This document shows positions 1 to 8,589 of a stretch of DNA of 64,000 nt, piece by piece (within the stretch, counting starts at the first letter, position 1; each line of letters opens with the position of its first letter). The position numbers and the translations under genes were made by a program. A model generated the notes under the pieces. It made no database searches and was not told the origin of the DNA. It saw only the letters and a program-made list of their open reading frames with translations. The stretch covers positions 3,224,001-3,288,000 of the forward strand of contig CBDETD010000002.1 in NCBI GenBank assembly GCA_965242805.1. Direction: 5' to 3'. This stretch comes from JANQEU01 sp965242805. GTDB taxonomy: Bacteria; Bacteroidota; Bacteroidia; Cytophagales; Cyclobacteriaceae.

Positions 1-315
1 TTCTTCGAACTGATATGGTTTTTTGTGACTGGTTGGAAATAGTTTAATCCTGTCCTTTTTATCCAGTATGTTTTGAAGGTCATCAAGGAAGTAGAGAGCC
101 TCTTCCCTGTCATGTAGGATAATCAGAAAACTTTCTCCTACTAATTCTTTTTGTGCCGCACAGATCAGGGCATCAGAACTTCCTGCTAGCCCTTTCAATT
201 TTACCCTGCCATCACACTTTTCAAGAGCTATTGCCAGGGATTTTACAATTGGATCACTTTTATACGTATTGAGGATATCCTGCTTTTCCAACTTCTCGTT
301 TAAATAAGGGAGCAA
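1..315 (-). CDS. mfd: Transcription-repair coupling factor Mfd, N-terminal fragment (3' end outside window)
   Basis: The minus-strand frame from about 315 to the window edge encodes about 105 residues that match the start of Bacteroidota Mfd: a GLAGS motif, then a DREEALYFLDDL stretch, then LFPTSHKKPYQFEE, which corresponds to the UvrB-homology region where damage-repair partners bind. Mfd is a cytoplasmic ATP-driven translocase that removes stalled RNA polymerase from damaged DNA and recruits UvrA; its motor domains lie outside the window. The start is unclear. I chose TTG at 315-313. An in-frame ATG lies at 342-340, but it is followed after one codon by TGA (336-334). No good Shine-Dalgarno site is visible. 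The gene is divergent from the gene at 392. The family call is firm; the start is not. Confidence 0.85.
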   Translation of the reverse strand, partial: MLPYLNEKLEKQDILNTYKSDPIVKSLAIALEKCDGRVKLKGLAGSSDALICAAQKELVGESFLIILHDREEALYFLDDLQNILDKKDRIKLFPTSHKKPYQFEE

Positions 316-391
316 AAATAGTTTTAAGGAGAATCAATTCATCTTTAATGTCTGAGGATTATGAAAAAGTGCAAATTTGACGGGTTCATAG

Positions 392-988
392 ATGGATAAA
401 TACGGGATTAAAAAGAAGTCGGAAGTAAATAAAAGAAGCAACAGTGCCCTTAGTTCAATAAAGCTCACCTTCTATCTGGCAATGTTTGTCTCCTCAATCA
501 TTTTTATCTATTTATTGCTAGCCCATCTTGCTACACCCCTGAAGGAAGCAGCATATTTTTCCAAATACTTTTCACTGAGTACTATAGTTCTCCTTTTATC
601 GCTTTATCCAGTATCTCAACTGATTTCGGCTTATGATAACGAGAAAGGACATTCTGTCCTTAATGGATTACTTCTATCGACTTTGTCTGGTTTTTTCTTT
701 ATGACCTTTCACATCGTGGCATGGATGGATATGATGAATCAGCAGGTATCACCATACAACCTCATTTTTGTAGTTACCGGTTTGCACGGCACATATGTTT
801 TATCCCTTACCATTTTAACTATCTACCATTATTTCTTTTTCTCCTCAAAATTGAAAGATCCCGTCCAAAAACTTATCACCTGTACAAATCCATTCGAACG
901 AATGAAACTTGAGATAACCTCACAATCATGGTACTTCATTCAGGTTTCTTGGGTCATGATTTACTTAATGCTAAAATTTGTTAATTAG
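392..988 (+). CDS. Cytochrome c oxidase subunit III-like membrane protein (orphan)
   Basis: This 198-residue protein has about five membrane segments (roughly residues 25-46, 58-78, 90-112, 122-148, 182-197), the usual layout of short bacterial heme-copper oxidase subunit III. The signature regions are recognisable: VVTGLHGTYVLS matches the conserved TGLHGxHV helix and WYFIQVSWVMIYL matches the final WHFVDxxW helix. Subunit III normally binds subunit I in the inner membrane and has no redox centre. No subunit I, II or cytochrome genes are nearby, and the family histidines are only partly kept, so this may be a diverged paralogue with another role. The ATG at 392 is the only good start. A hairpin with a T-run lies 127 bp downstream. 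Confidence 0.6.
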   Translation: MDKYGIKKKSEVNKRSNSALSSIKLTFYLAMFVSSIIFIYLLLAHLATPLKEAAYFSKYFSLSTIVLLLSLYPVSQLISAYDNEKGHSVLNGLLLSTLSGFFFMTFHIVAWMDMMNQQVSPYNLIFVVTGLHGTYVLSLTILTIYHYFFFSSKLKDPVQKLITCTNPFERMKLEITSQSWYFIQVSWVMIYLMLKFVN

Positions 989-1114
989 AGCATTATTTTA
1001 AGTTTTTATTGTAACCTTTTGAGAAGAAAATCGATTAAATAGGTACAGGCTTTGAAATAAATAGCCGTTAGGCTCGTTTATAAAGTGCTTTCTTTTAGGT
1101 TAGGTTGGTGATTA

Positions 1115-1149
1115 GGCGTCATTCGATTCTCAGAATGGCGCCTTTTTTT
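1115..1149 (+). terminator. Rho-independent terminator
   Basis: GGCGTCATTC (1115-1124) pairs with GAATGGCGCC (1133-1142) across an 8-nt loop, with one G-U pair, and is followed directly by a run of seven T. This is a textbook intrinsic terminator for the plus strand, downstream of the subunit III-like gene and before the S1/P1 nuclease gene. Confidence 0.8.
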
Positions 1150-1241
1150 ATTTTGCTCTTTCTCATTTCAAATTCGGATAACAAATTCTTGATAATTTGT
1201 TCTTTCATTTTCTTATCGTGAATTCACTAGTTTTAAGCCAA

Positions 1242-2012
1242 ATGAAAAGATCACTATTTATTTTGGTCCTTCTTTTGATAATTTGGGTTCCAAAAGGATA
1301 TTCCTGGGGAGCAAAAGGACATAGGATCACCGGTAAGATCGCAGAAAATCACCTTTCTAAAAAATCCAGGAAAGCTATCGATCAGATCCTTGGAGGATAT
1401 ACACTGGCTGAGGTAAGTACATTCATGGACGACATCAAGTCAGACAATAAATTTCGCCATATGAATCCATGGCATTATTGCACAATTCCTGATGACATGA
1501 CCTATGAGGAAGCTGGAGTACCTGAGGAAGGAGATGCCATTCAGACCATTCAGCGATTGATCATGGAGTTGAAGTCAAAAGAATTCACGGATGTTGACGA
1601 GGCCTTTGCTTTAAAATGTTTGGTTCATCTGATTGGCGATATTCACCAACCTCTGCACGTAGGCAATGGAGATGACAGGGGGGGTAATGACGTAGATGTG
1701 GAATACTTCTGGGAGAGATCCAACCTGCACAGGGTCTGGGATTCTGGCATCATCGAGAAACAGGGATATAGCTACACCGAGTACGTTAGCTGGATCTCTC
1801 ATTACTCTGCGGAGGAACTTGACAAATGGCAGAACGACGGATTGATGGATTGGATCATGGAATCAAAATCTCTCCGAAGCCAGGTTTATGACCTCCCCGA
1901 AAACAAGAAAATAGGATATCAGTACAATTACAAGAACATTGATATTGTTAATGAACGATTAGTTCAAGCCGGGATCAGACTGGCAGCTGTGTTGAATGAA
2001 ATCTACAATTAA
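1242..2012 (+). CDS. Secreted S1/P1-type zinc nuclease
   Basis: The 256-residue protein starts at ATG 1242; an upstream TTG at 1197 would only add residues before the signal peptide. The signal peptide (residues 1-21) ends just before Trp22, and in the S1/P1 family the mature N-terminal Trp is itself a zinc ligand. The remaining ligands are present: His27 (WGAKGH), His73/His78 (HMNPWH), His129 and Asp133 (HLIGDIHQPLH), His139, and His163/Asp167 (NLHRVWD). The family cleaves single-stranded DNA and RNA and can act as a 3'-nucleotidase using three zinc ions; here it is exported, probably for phosphate or nucleotide scavenging. Its stop overlaps that of the convergent TerB-like gene by 4 bp. Confidence 0.93.
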   Translation: MKRSLFILVLLLIIWVPKGYSWGAKGHRITGKIAENHLSKKSRKAIDQILGGYTLAEVSTFMDDIKSDNKFRHMNPWHYCTIPDDMTYEEAGVPEEGDAIQTIQRLIMELKSKEFTDVDEAFALKCLVHLIGDIHQPLHVGNGDDRGGNDVDVEYFWERSNLHRVWDSGIIEKQGYSYTEYVSWISHYSAEELDKWQNDGLMDWIMESKSLRSQVYDLPENKKIGYQYNYKNIDIVNERLVQAGIRLAAVLNEIYN

Positions 2013-2467
2013 AGAACGATCATCCTCAGTTTGTCCGCCGCCCTTTCCATTTCGATCAGTGATTCGATAGCCAGTACAGTATCCTTACCAACTTTTAGCA
2101 GTGCCGCTGCCTCATAAACCCTTTCTTTTTCTTCAGCAGCATAGTCATCATCGGCGTAGCTCATCCGAATCGCATCGTAAACAAGGAGTTTATTGAAACT
2201 GGCCATGGATTTCACATTTATGGTGGCGAATATATCCTGAAGGTCTGCATCTTCAAATTCAAATTCTTCCCATTCGGCGATAATATCTTCCGGGACCTTA
2301 ACTGCTTCGGCAAGGTCAATTGTAAGCCATTCAAGTTCCGGATCACTGACTTCACCATCCGCACCAGCAATAGTCAACAAGGCGAACCCGTACTCTAACC
2401 AACAATCTTCGGGAACCATGGTAATTCCGTAGAACCATGGACTTATTTTAAATACGTCAGTACTCAT
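2009..2467 (-). CDS. TerB-like domain protein
   Basis: This is a 152-residue, very acidic, helical protein. The stretch LLTIAGADGEVSDPELEWL (about residues 30-48) is the typical opening of the TerB/DjlA-N helical fold (A-ADGxVxxxExxWL), and the later DDDYAAEEKERVYEAAALL repeats the pattern. There is no signal peptide, so the protein is cytoplasmic. TerB-fold proteins are linked to tellurite resistance and general stress, often as metal-binding or membrane-adaptor modules, but no other ter gene is present and the role is unknown. The gene converges on the S1/P1 nuclease gene with a 4-bp stop overlap. Confidence 0.6.
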   Translation of the reverse strand: MSTDVFKISPWFYGITMVPEDCWLEYGFALLTIAGADGEVSDPELEWLTIDLAEAVKVPEDIIAEWEEFEFEDADLQDIFATINVKSMASFNKLLVYDAIRMSYADDDYAAEEKERVYEAAALLKVGKDTVLAIESLIEMERAADKLRMIVL

Positions 2468-2607
2468 CGTGGGTGATTAATTTAGTATCAAATTAATATG
2501 TAATAAGGTAAGAATAAAAATTGAATCGATTATTTGATCGTAAATGTTCCCAAAAGTTTGATTTGGAAAATCATGGAATTAACTTTTGATCTTAATGTAA
2601 TTGAAGA

Positions 2608-4134
2608 ATGTTGACAGAAGATAACCTCCGACAAATAAGGGATCATGGACTCTCGATATCTGCTGTGGAACAGCAGATCAAGAACTTTAGAAATGGATTT
2701 CCTCCAAGTGATCTGGCAAAACCAGCCCTTGTGGATGAGGGTATTTTGAAGCTTTCAGATTCTGAAATCATTGAGAAGGCCCAGTTATATGAGAGCCATA
2801 GACCTGGAAAGGATATTGTGAAGTTTGTACCGGCTTCGGGTGCAGCTACAAGAATGTTTAAATCCCTTTTCTCATTCCTGTCGGAGTATGATGGTTCAGA
2901 CTCTCAATACGACAAATTGATTTCGGACAAATCAAAGGGATCTATGTATGAATTCCTTAAAAACCTTGAAAAGTTTGCCTTTTACGAAGATTTGAAAACT
3001 GTCTTCGAGCAAACAGGGATGGCTCTTGAGGAAGCACATGTCCGTAAGGAGTATTCCGCTATTGTGGACAATGTTCTGTCTAAAAAGGGGCTTGGATACG
3101 GGAGTCTACCAAAAGGGTTACTTAAATTCCATTCCTATGAGGAAGGCTCCAGGACACCTTTGGAAGAACATATTGTTGAAGGTTGCCAACATGCAATTAC
3201 CGGTGAAAACCAGGTTAGGATACACTTTACTGTTTCACCTGAGCATCTTTCAAAATTTAAGAAACTTGTGTCTGAGGTTCAGGAAAGTTATGAGAATCAG
3301 TATTCAGTAAGTTTGGATATATCCTACAGTGTACAAAAAACAGCAACCGATACTATTGCTGTCGACTTAAATAATGAACCATTTATCAATGATGATGGAT
3401 CGATATTGTTCAGGCCAGCAGGTCATGGTGCACTTTTGGAAAACCTGAATGATATCGATGCCGACATTGTATTTCTAAAGAATATTGACAATGTGCTTCC
3501 GGATAGGCTTAAAGACACGACCATCAGGTATAAAAAAGTCATAGGTGGTGTCCTGGTTGAAGCGCAAACGAAGATCAAGGAATACATTCAAATGCTGCAT
3601 GATACTGAATCATCGGAGGATTTGATCGATGAAATCAACGCATTTGTTCACAACCATCTGGGTCTGATCCCGTCAAAAAGGTTGAATGCAAATGACCTGG
3701 TGAAAGTACTGAATCGTCCTGTCAGGGTTTGTGGAATGGTGAAAAATGAGGGTGAGCCGGGTGGAGGACCATTTTGGGTGAAGTCTGAGGATGGAACAAT
3801 GTCACTACAAATAGTGGAGTCTGCCCAAATTGACCTGACAAATCATGAGCAGAAGGGGATTATGGAGCAATCCACTCATTTTAACCCTGTCGATGTGGTT
3901 TGTGGAGTGAAAGATTACAGTGGAGAAAAATTTGACCTCCTGAAGTTCAGGGATCTTAATACAGGCTTCATTACACAGAAATCGAAAGATGGAAGAGACC
4001 TGAAGGCGCAGGAATTACCTGGTTTGTGGAATGGGAGCATGGCAAACTGGAATACGATCTTCGTTGAAGTTCCTTTGATCACCTTCAATCCAGTTAAAAC
4101 GGTCAATGACCTGTTGAAAGAAGAGCATTTGTAG
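2608..4134 (+). CDS. DUF4301 family protein
   Basis: The 508-residue cytoplasmic protein contains the DUF4301 hallmark KFVPASGAATRMFK (about residues 72-85) and later conserved blocks such as RIHFTVSPEH, FRPAGHGALLENLN, GMVKNEGEPGGGPFW and GLWNGSMANWNTIFVEVPL. Together these cover the full family length with nothing missing. The Gly/Arg-rich first block resembles a sugar-nucleotide-transferase type phosphate-binding loop, so a nucleotide-dependent enzyme is plausible, but no activity is established for the family. The gene starts with ATG and is followed after about 31 bp by a methyltransferase gene on the same strand, with which it may be cotranscribed. Confidence 0.88.
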   Translation: MLTEDNLRQIRDHGLSISAVEQQIKNFRNGFPPSDLAKPALVDEGILKLSDSEIIEKAQLYESHRPGKDIVKFVPASGAATRMFKSLFSFLSEYDGSDSQYDKLISDKSKGSMYEFLKNLEKFAFYEDLKTVFEQTGMALEEAHVRKEYSAIVDNVLSKKGLGYGSLPKGLLKFHSYEEGSRTPLEEHIVEGCQHAITGENQVRIHFTVSPEHLSKFKKLVSEVQESYENQYSVSLDISYSVQKTATDTIAVDLNNEPFINDDGSILFRPAGHGALLENLNDIDADIVFLKNIDNVLPDRLKDTTIRYKKVIGGVLVEAQTKIKEYIQMLHDTESSEDLIDEINAFVHNHLGLIPSKRLNANDLVKVLNRPVRVCGMVKNEGEPGGGPFWVKSEDGTMSLQIVESAQIDLTNHEQKGIMEQSTHFNPVDVVCGVKDYSGEKFDLLKFRDLNTGFITQKSKDGRDLKAQELPGLWNGSMANWNTIFVEVPLITFNPVKTVNDLLKEEHL

Positions 4135-4165
4135 ACGTCAGTCATTGGAAAAACACCCAACAACT

Positions 4166-4735
4166 ATGAATTCCTTCTTTGACGACCCAGACAACGTGAG
4201 GTCCTACATGAAGATGGCAGAGGGCTACGACGGAAGGGAAATAATCACAAAACTCAGAACCTATGTACCTGATAGCTCGAAGATTTTGGAATTAGGGTCA
4301 GGGCCCGGTGTTGACCTGGAGATACTATCCAGAAACTATAACGCTACAGGATCCGATCTATCGGAAGAGTTCCTCAATGTGATCCGTAAAAAGTTACCTA
4401 AAGTCAAGACAATTATATTGGACGCTGTTTCGATCGATACGGAAGATCGGTTTGATGCAATATATTCCAACAAGGTTCTGCATCATTTAAATGATGAAGA
4501 CCTCAAGACATCAATTCGGAATCAAACGAGAATTTTAGAAGGCAAGGGTGTGATCTGCCATACTTTTTGGAAAGGAGATAAAAAAGAAACAATGCATGGG
4601 TTACTGTTCAATTATCATACTGAAGAAAAAATTGCCCCCTTCTTTGAGCCATATTTTGATATTCAAGTTTTAGAATCATACAAAGAGATGGCCAAAGATG
4701 ATTCAATACTTGTAATAGCATCAAAAAAGGGCTGA
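4166..4735 (+). CDS. Class I SAM-dependent methyltransferase
   Basis: I start this 189-residue protein at ATG 4166; the TTG at 4145 adds only seven residues. SAM-binding motif I is ILELGSGPGVDLEIL and the acidic end of strand 2 is GSDLSEEFL. The motif IV region is FDAIYSNKVLHHLNDEDL, typical of Methyltransf_11/25 small-molecule or protein methyltransferases. No substrate-specific region is recognisable. It lies just after the DUF4301 gene, and its stop directly abuts the stop of the convergent sensor kinase gene (no intergenic base). Confidence 0.85.
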   Translation: MNSFFDDPDNVRSYMKMAEGYDGREIITKLRTYVPDSSKILELGSGPGVDLEILSRNYNATGSDLSEEFLNVIRKKLPKVKTIILDAVSIDTEDRFDAIYSNKVLHHLNDEDLKTSIRNQTRILEGKGVICHTFWKGDKKETMHGLLFNYHTEEKIAPFFEPYFDIQVLESYKEMAKDDSILVIASKKG

Positions 4736-6271
4736 TCAGTTTGACCCTTTCCCGTTTCCATTCAATGTTTCAATAGGGAGCAGAACTTCAATTTCCACTC
4801 CACTCTCAACATTTCCTGCCTTTATTTCACCTTCATGATCAAGTACAATAGCCATACAGACGCTCAGACCTAGACCCGTTCCGATGCCAGGGTCTTTTGT
4901 TGTAAAAAAAGGATCAAAAATCCTCTGCATTTTGTCATGCTCAATTGTTGAGCCTGAATTGAATATTGAGAACCTTGCAAGCTTTTGGTCATCCACTGCG
5001 ATTTTTTCGGATCTTACATCTATACGTTCTTCAGCAGAAGATTTGTTAACCTCTTGAATAGCATTGTCCAACAAATTGGAGATCAGTATTCTGAACGCCA
5101 CTTCATCAACAATAATCTCAGAGTTCAAATCCAACGATGTGTTACATGTATTGGGTTCTGAAAGTTCTTTGCATTTCTCAACAATCACTTCCTGGATGAC
5201 CTTTGAAGAGTCCACCCTTCCCCTAACCTCCTTTTTCGTGGATAGGGAGCTCAAAGCATTTATTATTGTCTTTGTCCTGTCCACACCTATTTTCATGTAA
5301 TCAACGGAAATTTGGAGCTCCTCCTTTGGGGCATTGTTATTCAACCAATTTTCCTTGAAAGCCCTTTCCATCACCATAATTCCTCCATTAATGAAATTCA
5401 ATGGATTATTGATCTCATGAGCAACTCCGGAAACCAGCGTTGTAATCGCAGACATTTTTTCAGAATGTACGATTCGGTATTGAATGCGTTCGAGCTCCCG
5501 AATTGTAGCATTGAGTTCTTTGTTAGCTTGATTTAGATCAATTGTACGCTGTTGAACCGTATCCTCAAGGTTCAGACGGTGTGCATCAAGTGCCTTGTTC
5601 TTTTTCTCGATCTCATCGATATAATCTTTTCTTGACCTGGCAAATTCCAGGATCTTACGATACATCAGAATGAGAATTACAACTCCCAAAACAAAACTGA
5701 TTATTTGAATGACTAGAACAATACTTTGTCGATCACTTAAATCCTTATCCATTCTTATGAATTCCTCATCGAGAAAAGCATTCATTTCGGTCCGGATTGA
5801 ATCGTACTCCAACCAAACATCAAGCCCACGATCCTCCTGCAATAGCTCTCTGAATTCGGACTTTTTTCCTTCATTCACCAAAACGGTCATCATGGTCATG
5901 AAGTCATTGTATTCGACAATCGCGTCGTAAAGGTCCCTATATCTATCCATATCGACTCCGAACTTCGGTACCTCTGCACTCAATGTCTCAAAAATCTCAC
6001 CGGAAAACACCAGTGCGTACATAAATGGATCCAGTAAAGCGGAGTCTTCAGTTATGGCATAACCTCGAACACCGACATCTAACCCTCGAAGTACCCCAGC
6101 CTCGATAGCATCCAGGTGAGACTTGATGGTCTGTATGGAAATCTTCTTTTCATTAGATTCCTTGACTTTTTTATCCAATTGATAGATGAGAAGAAAGTTG
6201 AAAATAATCAATAGCAGCAGAGATAATACATACAGTAGTATGCTTACGTTCAACTTTCTTTTTGCTTTCAC
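4736..6271 (-). CDS. Membrane sensor histidine kinase
   Basis: The order is: membrane helix at residues 9-30, a helical periplasmic sensor of about 150 residues resembling a CHASE3/four-helix-bundle module, a second helix at about 183-204, a coiled coil (215-268), an H box with phosphoacceptor His285 (GVAHEINNPLNF), an N box (LISNLLDNAIQEV), a G1 box altered to FNSGS, and FDPFFTTKDPGIGTGLGL as F and G2 boxes. All elements needed for ATP binding are present, so it should be active. The start appears to be GTG. No response regulator lies nearby, so it is an orphan kinase whose partner must be elsewhere. It diverges from the DUF3750 gene across a 110-bp region holding a paired palindrome. Confidence 0.93.
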   Translation of the reverse strand: MKAKRKLNVSILLYVLSLLLLIIFNFLLIYQLDKKVKESNEKKISIQTIKSHLDAIEAGVLRGLDVGVRGYAITEDSALLDPFMYALVFSGEIFETLSAEVPKFGVDMDRYRDLYDAIVEYNDFMTMMTVLVNEGKKSEFRELLQEDRGLDVWLEYDSIRTEMNAFLDEEFIRMDKDLSDRQSIVLVIQIISFVLGVVILILMYRKILEFARSRKDYIDEIEKKNKALDAHRLNLEDTVQQRTIDLNQANKELNATIRELERIQYRIVHSEKMSAITTLVSGVAHEINNPLNFINGGIMVMERAFKENWLNNNAPKEELQISVDYMKIGVDRTKTIINALSSLSTKKEVRGRVDSSKVIQEVIVEKCKELSEPNTCNTSLDLNSEIIVDEVAFRILISNLLDNAIQEVNKSSAEERIDVRSEKIAVDDQKLARFSIFNSGSTIEHDKMQRIFDPFFTTKDPGIGTGLGLSVCMAIVLDHEGEIKAGNVESGVEIEVLLPIETLNGNGKGSN

Positions 6272-6317
6272 GTCTACTAACTATGGATATGATAGAAGTT
6301 ACATATTTCCTAAAACA

Positions 6318-6337
6318 TTGTACACAATTGTATACAA
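6318..6337. promoter_or_regulatory. Paired 10-bp palindromes in a divergent promoter region
   Basis: Two abutting dyads, TTGTACACAA and TTGTATACAA, form a 20-bp element between the sensor kinase (start 6271) and DUF3750 (start 6382) genes. The second is a perfect palindrome and the first differs from it at one base. Such side-by-side dyads commonly bind a dimeric repressor or activator. The cognate regulator is unknown. Confidence 0.4.
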
Positions 6338-6381
6338 CAATTTCAGACAATTAATATTCCTATTCAGGATTTGGCTGTGGT

Positions 6382-7203
6382 ATGGACAAGTTTGTATCGG
6401 AAAAACCCTTAAGAAAATTTAGAATATTAAAATGGATACGGAACATATCCCTGTTCATTTTCCTTTCAATATTCTCAGGATCCTTGATCAGGTCATTTCA
6501 AGATCCCCCTATTCGAAAGCCTTCGGGAGCCTTTGATCAAGGCTGGTCGAGGTCAAGTTTTGGGTTGGCACCACACCCCGTTGAATATTCGGGAGCTATC
6601 ATTCAGGTCTATTCCGCACGAACATGGGGTGCGAAGGAAGCCCTTGCTGTTCATACTTGGATTGCTACCAAAAGAAAGAATGCAGAAAACTATGTGGTCA
6701 GCCAGGTTATTGGCTGGCGGAGGAACAGGTACGGAACCGTTTTGTTCAGTGAAGTAGAGATCCCTGACAAAGGTTGGTACGGCAAACCCCCCACATTACA
6801 TCTTGATTTGAGGGGGGAAGGCATAGAGGAATTGATAGATGAAGTCGAAAACGCGATCAGCAGCTATCCCTGGGCCGATGAATACAGGGTTTTTCCCGGC
6901 CCAAACAGCAATACTTTCACTTCATGGATTGGTCATCAAGTACCTCAACTGGGTTTGGATTTACCCTCCACGGCCATAGGGAAGGATTGGCGACCCGTTA
7001 AAAACACATTCGGATTCTCTGCTAGTGGCACAGGGATCCAAATGAATTTATATGGTCTCTTCGGTATGGCGCTGGGTGTGCAGGAGGGGATCGAATTGAA
7101 TTTGATGGGATTCAATACGGAGGTGGATGTTTTTGATCTTGCTATTGAGCTTCCGGGACTGGGGCGAATCGGTCCGAGTGATGCATATCGGAAACTCCAA
7201 TAG
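6382..7203 (+). CDS. DUF3750 family protein, membrane-anchored
   Basis: The 273-residue protein has one N-terminal membrane helix (about residues 20-40) and an exported domain matching DUF3750. Recognisable blocks are IIQVYSARTWGAKEALAVHTWIA, VIGWRRNRYG and, most typical, PGPNSNTFTSWIG followed by LPSTAIGKDW. The conserved N-S-N-T-F and H-T-W motifs recall a peptidase-like active site, but no activity is known. It is a single gene between the divergent sensor kinase and the downstream sugar porter, 51 bp away on the same strand. Confidence 0.85.
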   Translation: MDKFVSEKPLRKFRILKWIRNISLFIFLSIFSGSLIRSFQDPPIRKPSGAFDQGWSRSSFGLAPHPVEYSGAIIQVYSARTWGAKEALAVHTWIATKRKNAENYVVSQVIGWRRNRYGTVLFSEVEIPDKGWYGKPPTLHLDLRGEGIEELIDEVENAISSYPWADEYRVFPGPNSNTFTSWIGHQVPQLGLDLPSTAIGKDWRPVKNTFGFSASGTGIQMNLYGLFGMALGVQEGIELNLMGFNTEVDVFDLAIELPGLGRIGPSDAYRKLQ

Positions 7204-7254
7204 AATTCCAATCTTCATAGTTTTTCTATCTTAGGGACCTCAACCTTGATCACT

Positions 7255-8586
7255 ATGAATACAGGCCGCATTTTTTTCTGGTCAATCACCGTCGCACTTG
7301 GAGGATTTCTTTTCGGATTTGACACTGCCGTAATATCCGGTGGAGAACAGGCCATTCAAAAACTATGGGATCTCAGTGACGCATTAATTGGCCAAATGGT
7401 GGCCATGGCCCTATATGGAACGGTAATTGGAGCATTGATCGGTGGATTTCCAGCGGATAGGTTTGGTAGAAAGAAAACATTATTTTGGATTGCGGTGCTA
7501 TATCTTATTTCAGCGCTAGGTTCAGCATTGTCACCTGATGTCTATTCCCTGATGTTTTTCAGATTCATTGGTGGGTTAGGTGTTGGGGCCTCATCTGTCG
7601 TGGCGCCAATGTATATATCAGAAATTTCTCCCAGGGAGAAAAGAGGGCTGTTGACTGCATTATTTCAGTTCAACATCGTGGTTGGAATTTTGATCGCCTA
7701 TTTCTCAAATTATCTGATCGGAGGAGGAGGCAATGGTAACTGGCGATGGATGCTTGGTGTGGAAACCGTTCCTGCTCTGGCATTTACGATTATGATATTA
7801 TTTGTTCCTCGAAGCCCGAGATGGCTCATCGTCAAAAAAGGATTGATTGAAGAAGGGAGGAAAGTACTGGAGTTGATTAATCCCAATACTGTTGATGAAC
7901 ATCTCAAAGCAATACATATGGCTGAAGGTTCGGATTCATCCGGAACCCTAAAGGAGTTTTTTTCCGGGAAGTTTAATCTTCCCATAATCATGGCCTTCTT
8001 AATTGCATTCTTCAACCAGGTTTCGGGGATCAATGCTATAATTTATTATGCTCCAAGAATATTTGGTGAAACTGGGATGGGTGAAAGTGCCGCGCTACTT
8101 TCCTCTGTTGGTGTTGGGTTAGCAAATTTGCTGGCTACACTTCTCGGGATGTTCCTTATCGACCGCCTGGGCAGAAAATTCCTAATGTATGTATGTTCAT
8201 ATGGGTACATAATTACCTTAAGCCTTATATCTTTTGCGTTTTATACAGGGCTGGGAACTGGGACCTTACTGGTTCCCATTCTGATATTTGCATTCATTTT
8301 TGCCCATGCAATAGGCCAGGGAGCCGTTATTTGGGTATTCATTTCAGAAATATTCCCAAATAGTGTTCGTTCATTCGGAAACTCATTGGGGGCCGGAACA
8401 CATTGGGTTTTCGCGGCATTGATTGCAGGAACATTCCCTTACGTTGCGGGAGAATTGGGTGGTGGAACCACTTTTGCAATTTTCGCTGTAATGACTGTTT
8501 TTCAGTTGGTGTTTGTTTGGCGCATGATGCCCGAAACCAAAGGCAAATCCCTGGAAGATCTGGAGGAATTGCTAATCTCCAAGTAA
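7255..8586 (+). CDS. MFS sugar porter
   Basis: This 443-residue, twelve-helix inner-membrane transporter belongs to the sugar-porter branch of the major facilitator superfamily. Diagnostic motifs are GFDTAVISG in helix 1, PADRFGRKK between helices 2 and 3, RFIGGLGVGASSVVAPMYISEISPRE in helices 4-5, QVSGINAIIYYAP in helix 7, and PETKGKSLEDLEE at the C-terminus. It probably imports a hexose or pentose by proton symport. I use ATG 7255 rather than the TTG three codons upstream. The downstream asparagine synthetase gene converges on it with a 3-bp gap. No sugar catabolic genes adjoin it, so the substrate cannot be named. Confidence 0.93.
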   Translation: MNTGRIFFWSITVALGGFLFGFDTAVISGGEQAIQKLWDLSDALIGQMVAMALYGTVIGALIGGFPADRFGRKKTLFWIAVLYLISALGSALSPDVYSLMFFRFIGGLGVGASSVVAPMYISEISPREKRGLLTALFQFNIVVGILIAYFSNYLIGGGGNGNWRWMLGVETVPALAFTIMILFVPRSPRWLIVKKGLIEEGRKVLELINPNTVDEHLKAIHMAEGSDSSGTLKEFFSGKFNLPIIMAFLIAFFNQVSGINAIIYYAPRIFGETGMGESAALLSSVGVGLANLLATLLGMFLIDRLGRKFLMYVCSYGYIITLSLISFAFYTGLGTGTLLVPILIFAFIFAHAIGQGAVIWVFISEIFPNSVRSFGNSLGAGTHWVFAALIAGTFPYVAGELGGGTTFAIFAVMTVFQLVFVWRMMPETKGKSLEDLEELLISK

Positions 8587-8589
8587 TCT

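Noticed and set aside
2477..2496. TTAATTT-N6-AAATTAA inverted repeat upstream of the TerB-like gene
   Set aside because: Short arms of pure A/T in an AT-rich region; no second copy and no nearby regulator.
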